Shown here: positions 16,481 to 24,731 of the stretch, in pieces
Layout: every line of letters starts with the position of its first letter
Position numbering within the stretch: position 1 is the first letter of the stretch
Assembly (NCBI RefSeq): GCF_001308875.1
Contig: NZ_KQ465131.1
Coordinates: 1 to 59,628 of the forward strand
DNA: 59,628 nt
DNA from: Lysinibacillus sp. ZYM-1
Lineage (GTDB): Bacteria; Bacillota; Bacilli; Bacillales_A; Planococcaceae
Direction of reading: 5' to 3'
Position numbers and translations under genes: made by a program
The notes under the pieces: model-generated
Database searches by the model: none
Told to the model about the DNA's origin: nothing
Seen by the model: the letters and a program-made list of their open reading frames with translations, nothing else

Positions 16481-16580
16481 TAATATTGCTTAGCTTTAGA
16501 TTCAACTATGAATACGAATAAATAGCTAAAAGGTTTCATTATTTTTCATGTTTTTTTGGAAAAAATACAATTTCCAACAC

Positions 16581-16644
16581 AAAAGGACCAGGAACTCACG
16601 AAATAAGTGAATCCTGGTCCTTTTGTGAAAAGTGAATGTTACTA
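16581..16644 (-). repeat. Hairpin-plus-box repeat, copy 3
   Basis: The hairpin AAAAGGACCAGGA...TCCTGGTCCTTTT (16581-16624) is followed at 16625-16644 by GTGAAAAGTGAATGTTACTA, a diverged copy of the same box. Confidence 0.55.
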
Positions 16645-16886
16645 GTTTGCTTTAGTTGTTTGTATTCTACTAATGAGGTAGACGGCTGATGTTTCGAAAA
16701 GTTACATAACTTATAAAAATATTTTACACTATTCATTTAATGGCAAAATCAAATGGCCCTCTGACATTGTAAGCTCCCTTTTTCAACATCGGCGAATATT
16801 CATTAACAGAGTGGAAAATATGGCGAAGATGGCGGCTGCTGGTGGTGAACCTATGAAATCGTGCTATTTTTTTTGAGGAAAAGGAG

Positions 16887-17024
16887 ATGTTCATAGATCA
16901 GTCAGGTCTACTTATCTATGAACATCTTTCCCCTACTGCCATTCAACAGCTTTATTTTCAAAATCGAACAGATTATCTATCAGCTTTTGAAACGATCCAT
17001 TATATGCACATTGTCAAAAAATAA
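16887..17024 (+). other. Possible small ORF or gene remnant, 45 codons
   Basis: The frame encodes MFIDQSGLLIYEHLSPTAIQ followed by a polar tail ending HYMHIVKK. AAGGAG directly abuts the ATG, which is too close for good initiation, and the frame stays open a little upstream. Codon use looks protein-like, but I recognise no family. A remnant is as likely as a real gene. Confidence 0.3.
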
Positions 17025-17161
17025 TGTAGTGTTAATTCATTTTTAAAACAATTCTTAATTTTCTTTCTATTTCCCAGGCAATTAACTATTTGGATATAAG
17101 AATTATGTATACTATAGTAGTGTAAAGCTAATTAGCCTTACACCTCCTAGATTTGTTACTA

Positions 17162-17186
17162 GGGTCACTGTTTTAAACAGTGACCC
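17162..17186 (-). terminator. Hairpin downstream of the glyoxalase-fold gene
   Basis: GGGTCACTG (17162-17170) pairs perfectly with CAGTGACCC (17178-17186), right after the stop at 17189. The T-tract is poor. Confidence 0.5.
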
Positions 17187-17188
17187 GC

Positions 17189-17569
17189 TTATGATTGACA
17201 AACACCTAAAGGGTTTTCATCTAGATCATAGAAGGTAAAAAATTTTGACTGCTCTGCTCCTCTTATAGGATTTACTTTCACTTGATGCTCCACTAGATAT
17301 TGATAAGTCTCTTCAATATTTGGAGAAAGGAAATTAAAGTATTTTCCAACCCCAAAATGGTTATCTGGAAAATGTAATGGCTGATGTTTCTTCGCTTTTA
17401 CTAAGCATACGACTGTAGCAGATTGGTCAGCTATTTTCATAACCGCTGCCCCCTCTTCAATATATAGAAGCTTAAACCCAAGCTTGTTCTCATACCATTT
17501 AGCTGATAAATGCGGGTCTTTTATCGGAATAAATATGGCTTCTACCCCATTCAATAATGATTGTTTCAT
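17189..17569 (-). CDS. VOC / glyoxalase-bleomycin-resistance fold protein
   Basis: A 126-residue protein with the paired beta-alpha-beta-beta-beta modules of the vicinal-oxygen-chelate fold: VEAIFIPIKDPHLSAKWYENKLGFKLLY at the start and YQYLVEHQVKV ... FFTFYDLDENPLGVCQ at the end. Members bind a metal and act as lyases, isomerases or drug-binding proteins. The typical metal ligands are not all obvious, so the reaction cannot be given. AAGGAGG stands before the start. It is a single gene. Confidence 0.75.
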   Translation of the reverse strand: MKQSLLNGVEAIFIPIKDPHLSAKWYENKLGFKLLYIEEGAAVMKIADQSATVVCLVKAKKHQPLHFPDNHFGVGKYFNFLSPNIEETYQYLVEHQVKVNPIRGAEQSKFFTFYDLDENPLGVCQS

Positions 17570-17741
17570 TTCTTATTTCCTCCTTTTTAGAAATTTTTTA
17601 TCTACATATTCTATATAAAGGCTTTATTGTCCTCTAAAAAATTTCACCCCCGTACCTCTTCTTGTTTATTTTCCCGATTATTTGCTTATCCTAATTAGTA
17701 TCGGAAATGTCTTAGCCCTTTTCCTAGAGGAGGTGCCAATC

Positions 17742-18920
17742 ATTAAACACACGGTGTCATTCTGTCTCCTACTTCTGGCCGTTTTGTTGTTAGCTGGGTG
17801 TTGGAATAAACGAGAGTTAAACGAATTAGCCATTGTCACGGCTGTTGGGGTCGATAAAACGGACGAGTTCATCGAGATATCCGTCCAAATTGTTAACCCT
17901 AGTCAAGTTGCATCGAATAAATCAACGAGCTTTCAAGTCCCTGTTTTTACCTATCATGCAAAGGGTAAAACATTATTTGAAGCTATCCGAAAATTAACAA
18001 CGCTGACGCCAAGGAAACCCTATTATGCACATGCTCAAGTCATTATTATTGGTGAAGAAATGGCTGAATATGGTATGAATAGTATATTAGATTTATTTCA
18101 AAGGGACCCTGAGGGTAGAAGCGATTTTAATATTATTGTTGCCCATGAATCAACAGCACAAGAAATTTTAAGTATTTTAACACCCTTAGAGGATATTCCC
18201 GCCAATAAAATGTTAAAATCCTTAAAGGATTCTGAAGATGTATTGGGATCAACTGAATCTGTTATTTTAGACGACTTAATCACTTCTTTAGGGAGTATTG
18301 ATCATAGTGCTGTCCTCCCTACTATTCAAATACATGGTGATGTAGATGCCGGAAAGACTAGCTCCAATGTAGAAAAAATAGATAGCCCTGCAAATTTACA
18401 ATACGGTGGATTTGCTGTTTTTAAAAACTATAAGCTTATAGGCTTTTTAACAGAGGAAGAAAGCAAAGGCTATAATTTTTTACACAATAATATACAAAGT
18501 ACAGTACAAAAAATTCCCTGTTTGGAAAAAGGGAAAATATCCACAGAAGTTTTAAATTCTTCCACAAAAGTTACTGGCAGCATAAAGAATGACAAACCTT
18601 CCATACAAATTCAGGTTAACCTCGAACAAAATGTAGCGGAATTAAGTTGTCCATTGGATTTAACAAAGCCAGAAACCATTGATTTTCTTAATAAAGAGAC
18701 CAGTAAATTAATTCAAGAAAATTTGGAACAAACACTTCATACCATTCAAAAAACCTATCAAGTGGATATTTTAAAATTTAGTGAAGTACTCCATCGTGAA
18801 GACCACCAGGCGTGGAAACGCATCAAAAAAGACTGGGCCACTCTTTATCCCAACCTCCCTGTGAGTGTTGAGGTCAATGTGAAAACGAAAGGTATTGGAA
18901 CTGCTAAAAAACTAAAATAA
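17742..18920 (+). CDS. Ger(x)C-family spore germination lipoprotein, orphan
   Basis: The product (about 393 residues) has a lipoprotein signal ending LLLAGCW, then the GerC hallmark NKRELNELAIVTAVGVDKTDEF, and the C-terminal Ger(x)C domain up to the end. C subunits of germinant receptors sit on the outer face of the inner spore membrane with A and B subunits. AGAGGAGG (17726-17733) points to ATT at 17742 as the best-spaced start; in-frame GTG at 17733 overlaps the site and TTG at 17682 lies upstream of it. No gerA- or gerB-type gene is next to it, although the frame upstream encodes a hydrophobic stretch (VPLLVYFPDYLLILISIGN) that could be left from one. Confidence 0.85.
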   Translation: MKHTVSFCLLLLAVLLLAGCWNKRELNELAIVTAVGVDKTDEFIEISVQIVNPSQVASNKSTSFQVPVFTYHAKGKTLFEAIRKLTTLTPRKPYYAHAQVIIIGEEMAEYGMNSILDLFQRDPEGRSDFNIIVAHESTAQEILSILTPLEDIPANKMLKSLKDSEDVLGSTESVILDDLITSLGSIDHSAVLPTIQIHGDVDAGKTSSNVEKIDSPANLQYGGFAVFKNYKLIGFLTEEESKGYNFLHNNIQSTVQKIPCLEKGKISTEVLNSSTKVTGSIKNDKPSIQIQVNLEQNVAELSCPLDLTKPETIDFLNKETSKLIQENLEQTLHTIQKTYQVDILKFSEVLHREDHQAWKRIKKDWATLYPNLPVSVEVNVKTKGIGTAKKLK

Positions 18921-18936
18921 CACTAAAGTATAAAAA

Positions 18937-18976
18937 ATGACCAGACTCTCCTTGAGAGTGCTGGTCATTGTTCTTT
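18937..18976. terminator. Bidirectional terminator between gerC-like and methyltransferase genes
   Basis: AATGACCAG (18937-18945) pairs with CTGGTCATT (18961-18969), with an inner ACTCTC / GAGAGT stem, followed by GTTCTTTT. The two genes converge here. Confidence 0.65.
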
Positions 18977-19731
18977 TAGCGTCTGGCTTCAAATGTAATG
19001 GATGATGAATCTTCATCAGGTTGTTGATGAAATGTGTAATTTGCAGAACATGTTATGTCCGAAAAACCAATACTTTGTAAAAGCAGTTTAAATTCCTCTA
19101 TACCATACCAACGTAATAAAAACTTTTGTAACTCTGTATCGATTAATGTACCACGTTGCCATTTTTCGTATTTTAAAACCGATAACGTATACTGTTCCAT
19201 CCAGTTCATCGCAATCGATTTCTTTTCAATTGAAATCCCTTCATCTTCGGAAGTTGGAAAATAGCTTGTAGTAATTTCTCCAGTTTTCCAGTCTGTTGGT
19301 ACTATTAAATCCAATAGAATGCGTCCGCCAGGTATAAGATGACGATACATACTTGTTAAAGCCGAAATGGCATCTTGATAATTTTCGATTAAACAGAAAG
19401 AGCCTGCAGGCATAATAATTGCTTCATATTGATGATCTAATGCAAAATGACAAACATTTCCTTCATATAGAACTGGTGTAAGACCTCTATCGTGACATCG
19501 CTTACGACAGGACACCAGCATTTCAGGAGAATAATCAATCCCTTCTACATCAAAACCCTTCTCTATTAAAGGAATATAGAAACGGCCTGAACCGACACCT
19601 GCCTCTAGAACCTTACCTGTTACCCCCTGTAAACGATCCATATAATATTCGATATCCCCACCGATAGAGTATCCTACTGGTTTTGTTAAATCATAAAGTT
19701 CCGTACATAACGGACCATAATTACTGTACAT
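18976..19731 (-). CDS. Class I SAM-dependent methyltransferase
   Basis: The 251-residue product has motif I as GKVLEAGVGSGRFYIPLIEKG (residues 39-59), motif II with the acidic residue in VEGIDYSPEML, and motif III-like YEAIIMPAGSFCLIEN. It resembles stand-alone small-molecule methyltransferases of the Methyltransf_25 type, which use S-adenosylmethionine in the cytosol. The target is unknown. It is a single gene with GGAGACAAT before the ATG. It is divergent from the AraC-type gene across a 263-base gap in which I see only promoter-like AT-rich DNA. Confidence 0.82.
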   Translation of the reverse strand: MYSNYGPLCTELYDLTKPVGYSIGGDIEYYMDRLQGVTGKVLEAGVGSGRFYIPLIEKGFDVEGIDYSPEMLVSCRKRCHDRGLTPVLYEGNVCHFALDHQYEAIIMPAGSFCLIENYQDAISALTSMYRHLIPGGRILLDLIVPTDWKTGEITTSYFPTSEDEGISIEKKSIAMNWMEQYTLSVLKYEKWQRGTLIDTELQKFLLRWYGIEEFKLLLQSIGFSDITCSANYTFHQQPDEDSSSITFEARR

Positions 19732-19994
19732 ATTGTCTCCTCCGATTGTTTGCGGAAGAATATTTTTTTTAGTTCTTCCACACCGTTATTTTATTTAATG
19801 GATAATTAGAGCTGACTATCATTATGGATCACTCGCTTTCTTGTAAATTTAAATTAATTATACATATATTTACCATATATTTCAATATTTATATTGATTT
19901 TATTTTCATTCCGCTATAATGTAAATTAGCACAATTTATCAAAAAATATTTCCAATTAAACAGTACCATTAGATTTAGAAAGGATGATGATGGT

Positions 19995-20861
19995 ATGGAT
20001 TATTTTGAAAGAATTCAAAACGCAATAGACTATATTGAGGAAAACCTACATGAAAAAATGACAATTGCTGATATTTCCTCCCAATCTTATTTCTCAGCCT
20101 TTCATTTTCAACGGCTTTTTCAGGCTATAACTGGTTTTTCTGTACAGCAGTATATTCGCAACAGGAGGCTTTCTGAAGCGGCAGTTCTATTAATAACAAC
20201 CTCCCAAGCTATACTTGAAATGGCGATTAACTTTCAATATGGTTCTCAAGAAGCTTTTACACGGGCATTTGTTCAGTACTTTGGGATAACACCAGCAAAA
20301 TACCGAAAGAATGCCAATTCCATACCATTACAAACAAAAATAAATTTTTTGGATTATAAAATGGATGGTGAACTCTCTATGCAAAAACCAACAATTATAC
20401 AAGTAGAAAAAAAGCTAATCACCGGCTATGCCTATAAAACATCGATACAAAATGAACAGTTTTATGCTGAAATTCCAAGCTTTTATGAAGATTTTGGTCA
20501 ACATCAGTATTATGAACGAATTTCACAAAAAGTGGCACCCAACATGGCGTATGGGATCTCTACAAACTTTCAGGAGGACGGTCAATTTTCTTTTATTGTC
20601 GGTGAGGAAGTCCAAGCATTTGAGGAGAATTTACAGCAAGACTTTATCCACCTGGAATTACCTGCTGGTCAATATGCTGAATTTATCTTGAGTAGTAGTA
20701 CTGAAGGCATTCAAAATACAAGACGTTACATTTACGGGGTATGGTTGCCTAACTCTAATTACGAACGAGATGTCGGTCCTGATTTCGAAGTAACAGATGT
20801 CATGCAATCTACCTATCCACATGATATGAAATTGAATATTTACATTCCTATTAAAGGTTAA
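19995..20861 (+). CDS. AraC-family regulator with GyrI-like effector domain
   Basis: The 288-residue product has the AraC double helix-turn-helix at the N terminus (about residues 8-106: MTIADISSQSYFSAFHFQRLF ... QAILEMAINFQYGSQEAFTRAFVQYFGITPAKYRK). A C-terminal effector-binding domain of the GyrI/Rob type follows (residues 125-287, ending DMKLNIYIPIKG). This order is that of Rob-like regulators that respond to hydrophobic small molecules. The next gene, a GNAT acetyltransferase 16 bases downstream, is probably co-transcribed. Confidence 0.87.
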   Translation: MDYFERIQNAIDYIEENLHEKMTIADISSQSYFSAFHFQRLFQAITGFSVQQYIRNRRLSEAAVLLITTSQAILEMAINFQYGSQEAFTRAFVQYFGITPAKYRKNANSIPLQTKINFLDYKMDGELSMQKPTIIQVEKKLITGYAYKTSIQNEQFYAEIPSFYEDFGQHQYYERISQKVAPNMAYGISTNFQEDGQFSFIVGEEVQAFEENLQQDFIHLELPAGQYAEFILSSSTEGIQNTRRYIYGVWLPNSNYERDVGPDFEVTDVMQSTYPHDMKLNIYIPIKG

Positions 20862-20877
20862 CAAAGGAGCTATCACC

Positions 20878-21459
20878 ATGATAATTGAAAAGGTTTTTTC
20901 TCAATTCCCCCTACTTCATTCCGCTAATCTAACATTAAAGAAAATAGAAGTGTCTCATGTACAAGAGTTATTTGCCATTTATGATAATGCTAAGGTTTTC
21001 GAGTATTGTGGTATTATTCCAAAACACAACTTTCAAACTGTTCAAAAAATGATTGGGCATTTTGAAAGAGATTATATGAAGAAAAGTAGAATAAAATGGG
21101 GTATTTTTGAAAGGTTTCAGCATGAGAAATTAGTTGGCATTATTGAAGCAATGGACTTTAATCAAAAGGTAAATATGGTGACGATTGGATACTATTTGGC
21201 TGAAGATTCTTGGGGAAAAGGCATCGCTACAGAGGCAGTTGAACTAGTCGTGAAATATTTATTGGAGGATGTTGATGTGCACCGAATTCAAGCTGAAGTC
21301 ATGCCATTAAATGAGCCATCGAAAAAGGTTCTACTAAAGAATGGCTTTATAAAAGAAGGTCTTTTACGACAAGCTACATTATGGTCTGGCAAAGGTGTTG
21401 TTGATATAGAGATATATGGATTACTAAAAGAAGATTGTGTAAAAAACCTACATGACTAG
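20878..21459 (+). CDS. GNAT-family acetyltransferase (RimJ/RimL-like)
   Basis: The 193-residue product has YYLAEDSWGKGIATEAVELVVKYLL, the acetyl-CoA motif A with W-G-K-G-I-A, and the RimJ-type closing motif NEPSKKVLLKNGFIKEGLLRQATLW. RimJ-like enzymes acetylate protein N termini, ribosomal proteins or antibiotics. AAGGAGC lies eight bases before the ATG, and the gene follows the AraC-type regulator by 16 bases, so it is likely in the same operon. A strong terminator comes right after. The substrate is unknown. Confidence 0.83.
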   Translation: MIIEKVFSQFPLLHSANLTLKKIEVSHVQELFAIYDNAKVFEYCGIIPKHNFQTVQKMIGHFERDYMKKSRIKWGIFERFQHEKLVGIIEAMDFNQKVNMVTIGYYLAEDSWGKGIATEAVELVVKYLLEDVDVHRIQAEVMPLNEPSKKVLLKNGFIKEGLLRQATLWSGKGVVDIEIYGLLKEDCVKNLHD

Positions 21460-21488
21460 ACTCTATTTGTGAGTCTAGTCTTTTCTTT
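21454..21488 (+). terminator. Terminator after the GNAT gene
   Basis: GACTAGACTC (21454-21463) pairs perfectly with GAGTCTAGTC (21471-21480), followed by TTTTCTTTT. The stem overlaps the stop codon. Confidence 0.75.
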
Positions 21489-21600
21489 TATATGACAAAT
21501 AGGTGGACATTTTACCAACTCAAGATGGCTCTTTTACATAGATTATAAATAGAAGACTAGCGCTAGAATGACATTCAAACCATAAAGGAGCGTTACAAGA

Positions 21601-22032
21601 ATGGATGAAAATCGATATTTAACACGATTGAATCGGGAATTAAATAATTATCATAAATTTTCTAAATGCTATTGTGAATCGAAGAACCATTACACAGGCC
21701 ACTATTTTTGCATGGAGGATGAGAAGGAAGAAGATTCTTATCGCATCAAGTACTATAATAGTCCCCAAGATGGAAAAAAACAGTCGGAAAACCTTGAAAA
21801 AAACATAGATAACAAGCTTTGCGAGGGCTGCGTTTGTAGTCAATTGGAATGTTTTGATCCAGGGACATTAGTAGATGTCTATCTTTCCAATGGCACTAGT
21901 TTTAGCGGTATTTACTTTATCTATCTGGAACCACATAGCTGCTGTGCATACTTCCTTCAAATTGGTGACACAGCCAGACCAGTTATTATTGATTGTCAAC
22001 AAGTGAATGCCCTACGCAAAACAGCAAGCTAG
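21601..22032 (+). CDS. Cysteine-rich protein of unknown function
   Basis: A 143-residue protein with about ten cysteines, several in pairs or short motifs (KCYCES, CEGCVCSQLECFDPG, PHSCCAY). The N-terminal half is very polar. The C-terminal half (GTLVDVYLSNGTSFSGIYFI ... PVIIDCQQVNALRK) looks like a small beta barrel. Cysteine density of this kind is common in spore coat and exosporium proteins, but it matches no CotY/CotZ pattern I know, so that is only a suggestion. AAGGAGCG lies about ten bases before the ATG. It is a single gene. Confidence 0.6.
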   Translation: MDENRYLTRLNRELNNYHKFSKCYCESKNHYTGHYFCMEDEKEEDSYRIKYYNSPQDGKKQSENLEKNIDNKLCEGCVCSQLECFDPGTLVDVYLSNGTSFSGIYFIYLEPHSCCAYFLQIGDTARPVIIDCQQVNALRKTAS

Positions 22033-22467
22033 TACATTGGCTCTCCCCTTTGGAAGTAAGGTACCCCGATACTCCCATTGAGAGCTCTCCTGTCGTGACT
22101 TTAAACCTCACAGCAGGCGGCGGCAAACGTATCGAGATGAGCTTTCACCTACGCGAATTTGCTGGTCATCCTGGCGATACGTGTATGAAGGCTGATCCTA
22201 TACGCTTGATAATCTAGCATCTCACCTGAATGACTAAAGGTAGTAGACGATGAGAGCAGCAATAAGGTATTTTTATCAATCTTCACCACAAACCACTTCT
22301 GGCTTCTCTTTATACTCTCGGCATTCCTGTGTCTTTTCCATCGAACGCTCCAGCATTCTAATCACTTCATGGATTTTACATTTACACAAATAATACCATT
22401 GCTGCTGGTTTCTAGTAAATTGTTGATCGTGTATAATGAAGAGAGCATCGATAAAAGGTGGGAGGAA
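22033..22467. other. Unexplained stretch, partly GC-richer than surroundings
   Basis: Between the Cys-rich gene and the SMI1 gene there are 435 bases with no supported gene. Bases 22033-22217 are richer in G and C and stay open in one plus frame (ending CMKADPIRLII), but without a credible start. A minus-strand open frame ending at 22282 (...KTQECREYKEKPEVVCGED) also lacks a ribosome binding site. I cannot name either. Confidence 0.4.
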
Positions 22468-22905
22468 ATGAAAGATAGTCTAATAGAGCGATTGAAGGCA
22501 TTTCTACTCAAAAAGGAACAACAAACATTACTAGGTAAGCCAGCAAGCCCTGAAGAAATTACCAGTGCACAACAACAGCTTCGTGTGCAATTTCATCAAG
22601 ATTATGTGCAGTTTATTAAAATGTTTGGTGGAGCCTATGCAGGATTAGCGATTCATGCTTTTTCTAATGGGTCCAGTATAGGAAATGAAACAGTTGTCGA
22701 TTTAACCTTGGCATTTCGTCAACAATTCAAAGATATTCTTTCTCCAAATAGCCTAGACACTAGCTATGTTATTTCAATGGACGGTGGAGGAAATCCTATT
22801 TTAATTGACCCATCAGGTAGGGTTTTCATTTGTGATCATGGAACAATCCAATTATTAGCCAATTCTTTCGAGTTGCTGATCGAAGAAAATTTTTACGAAT
22901 GGTAA
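22468..22905 (+). CDS. SMI1/KNR4 (SUKH) family protein
   Basis: The 145-residue product shows the SUKH pattern: PASPEEITSAQQQLRVQFHQDYVQFIKMFGGAYAG near the N terminus and the central SMDGGGNPILIDPSGRVFICDHG motif. SUKH proteins are common immunity proteins of polymorphic toxin and contact-dependent systems in bacteria, and some have housekeeping roles. GGGAGG precedes the ATG at 22468; an upstream open frame to 22369 lacks a site. A TPR gene follows after 40 bases. No toxin gene is visible nearby. Confidence 0.82.
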   Translation: MKDSLIERLKAFLLKKEQQTLLGKPASPEEITSAQQQLRVQFHQDYVQFIKMFGGAYAGLAIHAFSNGSSIGNETVVDLTLAFRQQFKDILSPNSLDTSYVISMDGGGNPILIDPSGRVFICDHGTIQLLANSFELLIEENFYEW

Positions 22906-22945
22906 CCCATTTGATGCGAAACATCACGAACAAGAGGATTAATCA

Positions 22946-23431
22946 ATGGATAAACAATTAGAACACATTATATCGTTAAGAGAAAACGGCCAGCTTGAGG
23001 AAGCTAACCAATTAATGGTGGCACTGGTCAATGAAAATCCTGAAAATGCTCACTATCAATATCAATGTGCCTGGACTTTTGATTCTTTAGGAAAAGAAAA
23101 AGAGGCTGTACCCCACTATGAAAAAGCCATTCAATTGAGATTAGAACCCAATATTTTAGTGGATGCCTACCTCGGTTTAGGTAGCACTTATCGCACATTG
23201 GGACTATATAAACAAGCAAAACAGACATTTGAACAAGCTATTCAAGAATTTCCTGAAGCAGAGCATGTAAAGGTTTTTTACGCCATGACTCTTTATAATC
23301 TTGGCGAACATGCAAAATCAATGGAAACATTATTGAATACATTATTACGCACGACACACCATCAAGGCATCCAAGACTACAAAAGAGCTATTCACTATTA
23401 TGGCAATAAGTTAGACCAAACATGGTCATAA
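22946..23431 (+). CDS. Tetratricopeptide-repeat protein
   Basis: A 161-residue helical protein with three or four TPR units: QLEEANQLMVALVNENPENA, AHYQYQCAWTFDSLGKEKEA (residues 35-54), VDAYLGLGSTYRTLGLYKQA (about 72-91), and HVKVFYAMTLYNLGEHAKSM (about 105-124). TPR arrays bind partner proteins. It resembles small cytosolic Bacillus TPR proteins with no known partner. It follows the SUKH gene by 40 bases and shares its terminator, so the two form a likely unit. Confidence 0.82.
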   Translation: MDKQLEHIISLRENGQLEEANQLMVALVNENPENAHYQYQCAWTFDSLGKEKEAVPHYEKAIQLRLEPNILVDAYLGLGSTYRTLGLYKQAKQTFEQAIQEFPEAEHVKVFYAMTLYNLGEHAKSMETLLNTLLRTTHHQGIQDYKRAIHYYGNKLDQTWS

Positions 23432-23463
23432 AAAACAGGCTCCTATTTAGAGCTTGTTTTTAT
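23431..23463 (+). terminator. Terminator after the TPR gene
   Basis: AAAAACAGGCTC pairs with GAGCTTGTTTTT (one mismatch), ending at 23463, with T-rich tail. Confidence 0.6.
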
Positions 23464-23630
23464 AATTGCAACATTTGGATTTTAATACAAAAATACGCTA
23501 AAACAAGAACATATATTCCCGCTCTCTTATTTTTTCACGTGTAATGATTTGGTTATTTTTATTGTATTGGTGCGAGTTGACTACATATTAATACAATAAA
23601 GTAGTGTCGGATAATCTGTAATAAAGCACA

Positions 23631-23662
23631 TAAAAAAACAGCTACTTTATGAAAAGTAACCA
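23631..23662 (-). terminator. Terminator of the acyl-CoA dehydrogenase operon
   Basis: GCTACTTT (23641-23648) pairs with AAAGTAAC (23653-23660). The minus strand continues TGTTTTTTTATG. It lies just after the stop at 23676. Confidence 0.6.
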
Positions 23663-23675
23663 TTTTTTCGAATGA

Positions 23676-24719
23676 TTAGATAGATTTCGAAGCTTGGTGT
23701 ATTAAGGCAGCAACCATTTTATCCATTTGTGCAAAGCGATCATCCTGTGTTTGACCTTTGACATAGCGGTAATAGATTTGCTGACAAATGACAGCTAATT
23801 TGAAATAAGCGAATGTACAGTAATATTGGATGTCGGAAACATCTCGCCCACTTTTTTCTGCATAGCGTTCGATAAATTGCTGTCGGGTATAAAAGCCCGG
23901 CAATACGGTAACTGGCGGTTCACCAAGTGCATATAGCAGCATTTTCGGATCATCTGCTTGCATCCAATAACTCATCGCTACGCCTACATCGGCAAGCGGA
24001 TCCCCTACTGTTGTCATTTCCCAATCGAACAAACCAATCATTTCGGAATAGTCCTCAGAGAACATAGCATTATTCAATTTATAGTCATAATGAATAATGG
24101 TTGCCTCCTTATTACTTGGAACATGTTTTTTTAGCCAATCTGTCAAAGCTGTTACTTCTGCATACTCTGCTGTTTTTGCCTTATCATAGCGTTCAATCCA
24201 ACTGTGTACCTGTCGTTCCATAAATCCATCTGGCTTCACCATATCCTTTAACGGCGTGTCCTGATAAGGGATTGCATGGAGTGCTACTAAGGAATCAATC
24301 ATTTTTTCAGACAACTGACGAGCTAGTTCCTCTGTTTGGTTGACCCCTTTTGGAAATTGGGTGTCCAGGACAACGCCTTTTTTGCGCTCCATTAAAAAGA
24401 AGTCACTACCAATGATGTCTCGGTCATCTACATAAACGTAAGGCTTTGGCACCGCTGTTAAAAATGGATGCAGTGCCGATAAAATTGTAAATTCTCTCTT
24501 CATATCATGTGCCTTCTTAGCAACTGGTCCAAGCGGCGGTCTACGGAGAACCACTTCAAAATCAGCTATTTTCAAACAATATGTTAAATTGGAATGTCCA
24601 GCACTAAATTGTGAAATTTCTAATTGGCCCTGCGGTAGTTCAGGAAAATGGCTTTCCAAAAAAGAGTGCAATTTGACTTCATCTAGTCGTTCACTTGCCC
24701 TTACTTGCATTGTATCCAT
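23676..24719 (-). CDS. APH-like phosphotransferase (ACAD10/11 kinase-domain / LvaA type)
   Basis: The 347-residue product has the aminoglycoside-phosphotransferase kinase fold: the N-lobe LEISQFSAGHSNLTYCLKI and VVLRRPPLGP, the catalytic loop IHYDYKLNNAMF (H-x-D-x-x-x-x-N) and LFDWEMTTVGDPLADVGVAM (metal-binding Asp). This subtype is usually found with acyl-CoA dehydrogenases. In animals the two are fused as ACAD10/11, and in Pseudomonas putida LvaA phosphorylates the 4-hydroxyl of hydroxyacyl-CoAs. It is the last gene of a three-gene operon, 12 bases after the SDR gene. A 4-hydroxyacyl-CoA kinase role is inferred. Confidence 0.85.
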   Translation of the reverse strand: MDTMQVRASERLDEVKLHSFLESHFPELPQGQLEISQFSAGHSNLTYCLKIADFEVVLRRPPLGPVAKKAHDMKREFTILSALHPFLTAVPKPYVYVDDRDIIGSDFFLMERKKGVVLDTQFPKGVNQTEELARQLSEKMIDSLVALHAIPYQDTPLKDMVKPDGFMERQVHSWIERYDKAKTAEYAEVTALTDWLKKHVPSNKEATIIHYDYKLNNAMFSEDYSEMIGLFDWEMTTVGDPLADVGVAMSYWMQADDPKMLLYALGEPPVTVLPGFYTRQQFIERYAEKSGRDVSDIQYYCTFAYFKLAVICQQIYYRYVKGQTQDDRFAQMDKMVAALIHQASKSI

Positions 24720-24731
24720 CTTATCCCCCCC

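Larger units (their letters stand above)
15831..17161. other. Gene-poor stretch with hairpin-box repeats and coding remnants
   Basis: About 1.3 kb without an intact recognisable gene. It holds an open tail at 15883-16089, three hairpin-plus-box repeats (16103-16161, 16421-16480, 16581-16644) and a small open frame at 16887-17024. Confidence 0.5.

Noticed and set aside
16103..16644. CRISPR-like array
   Set aside because: Only three units, with irregular spacing (about 320 and 160 bases) and differing hairpins; no cas genes nearby.
21601..22032. CotY/CotZ-type spore coat protein
   Set aside because: Cysteine-rich, but the CotY/CotZ core pattern is not present; kept as unknown.
22282..22460. 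Minus-strand open frame ending ECREYKEKPEVVCGED
   Set aside because: It has no start with a ribosome binding site and overlaps the leader of the SMI1/KNR4 gene on the other strand.
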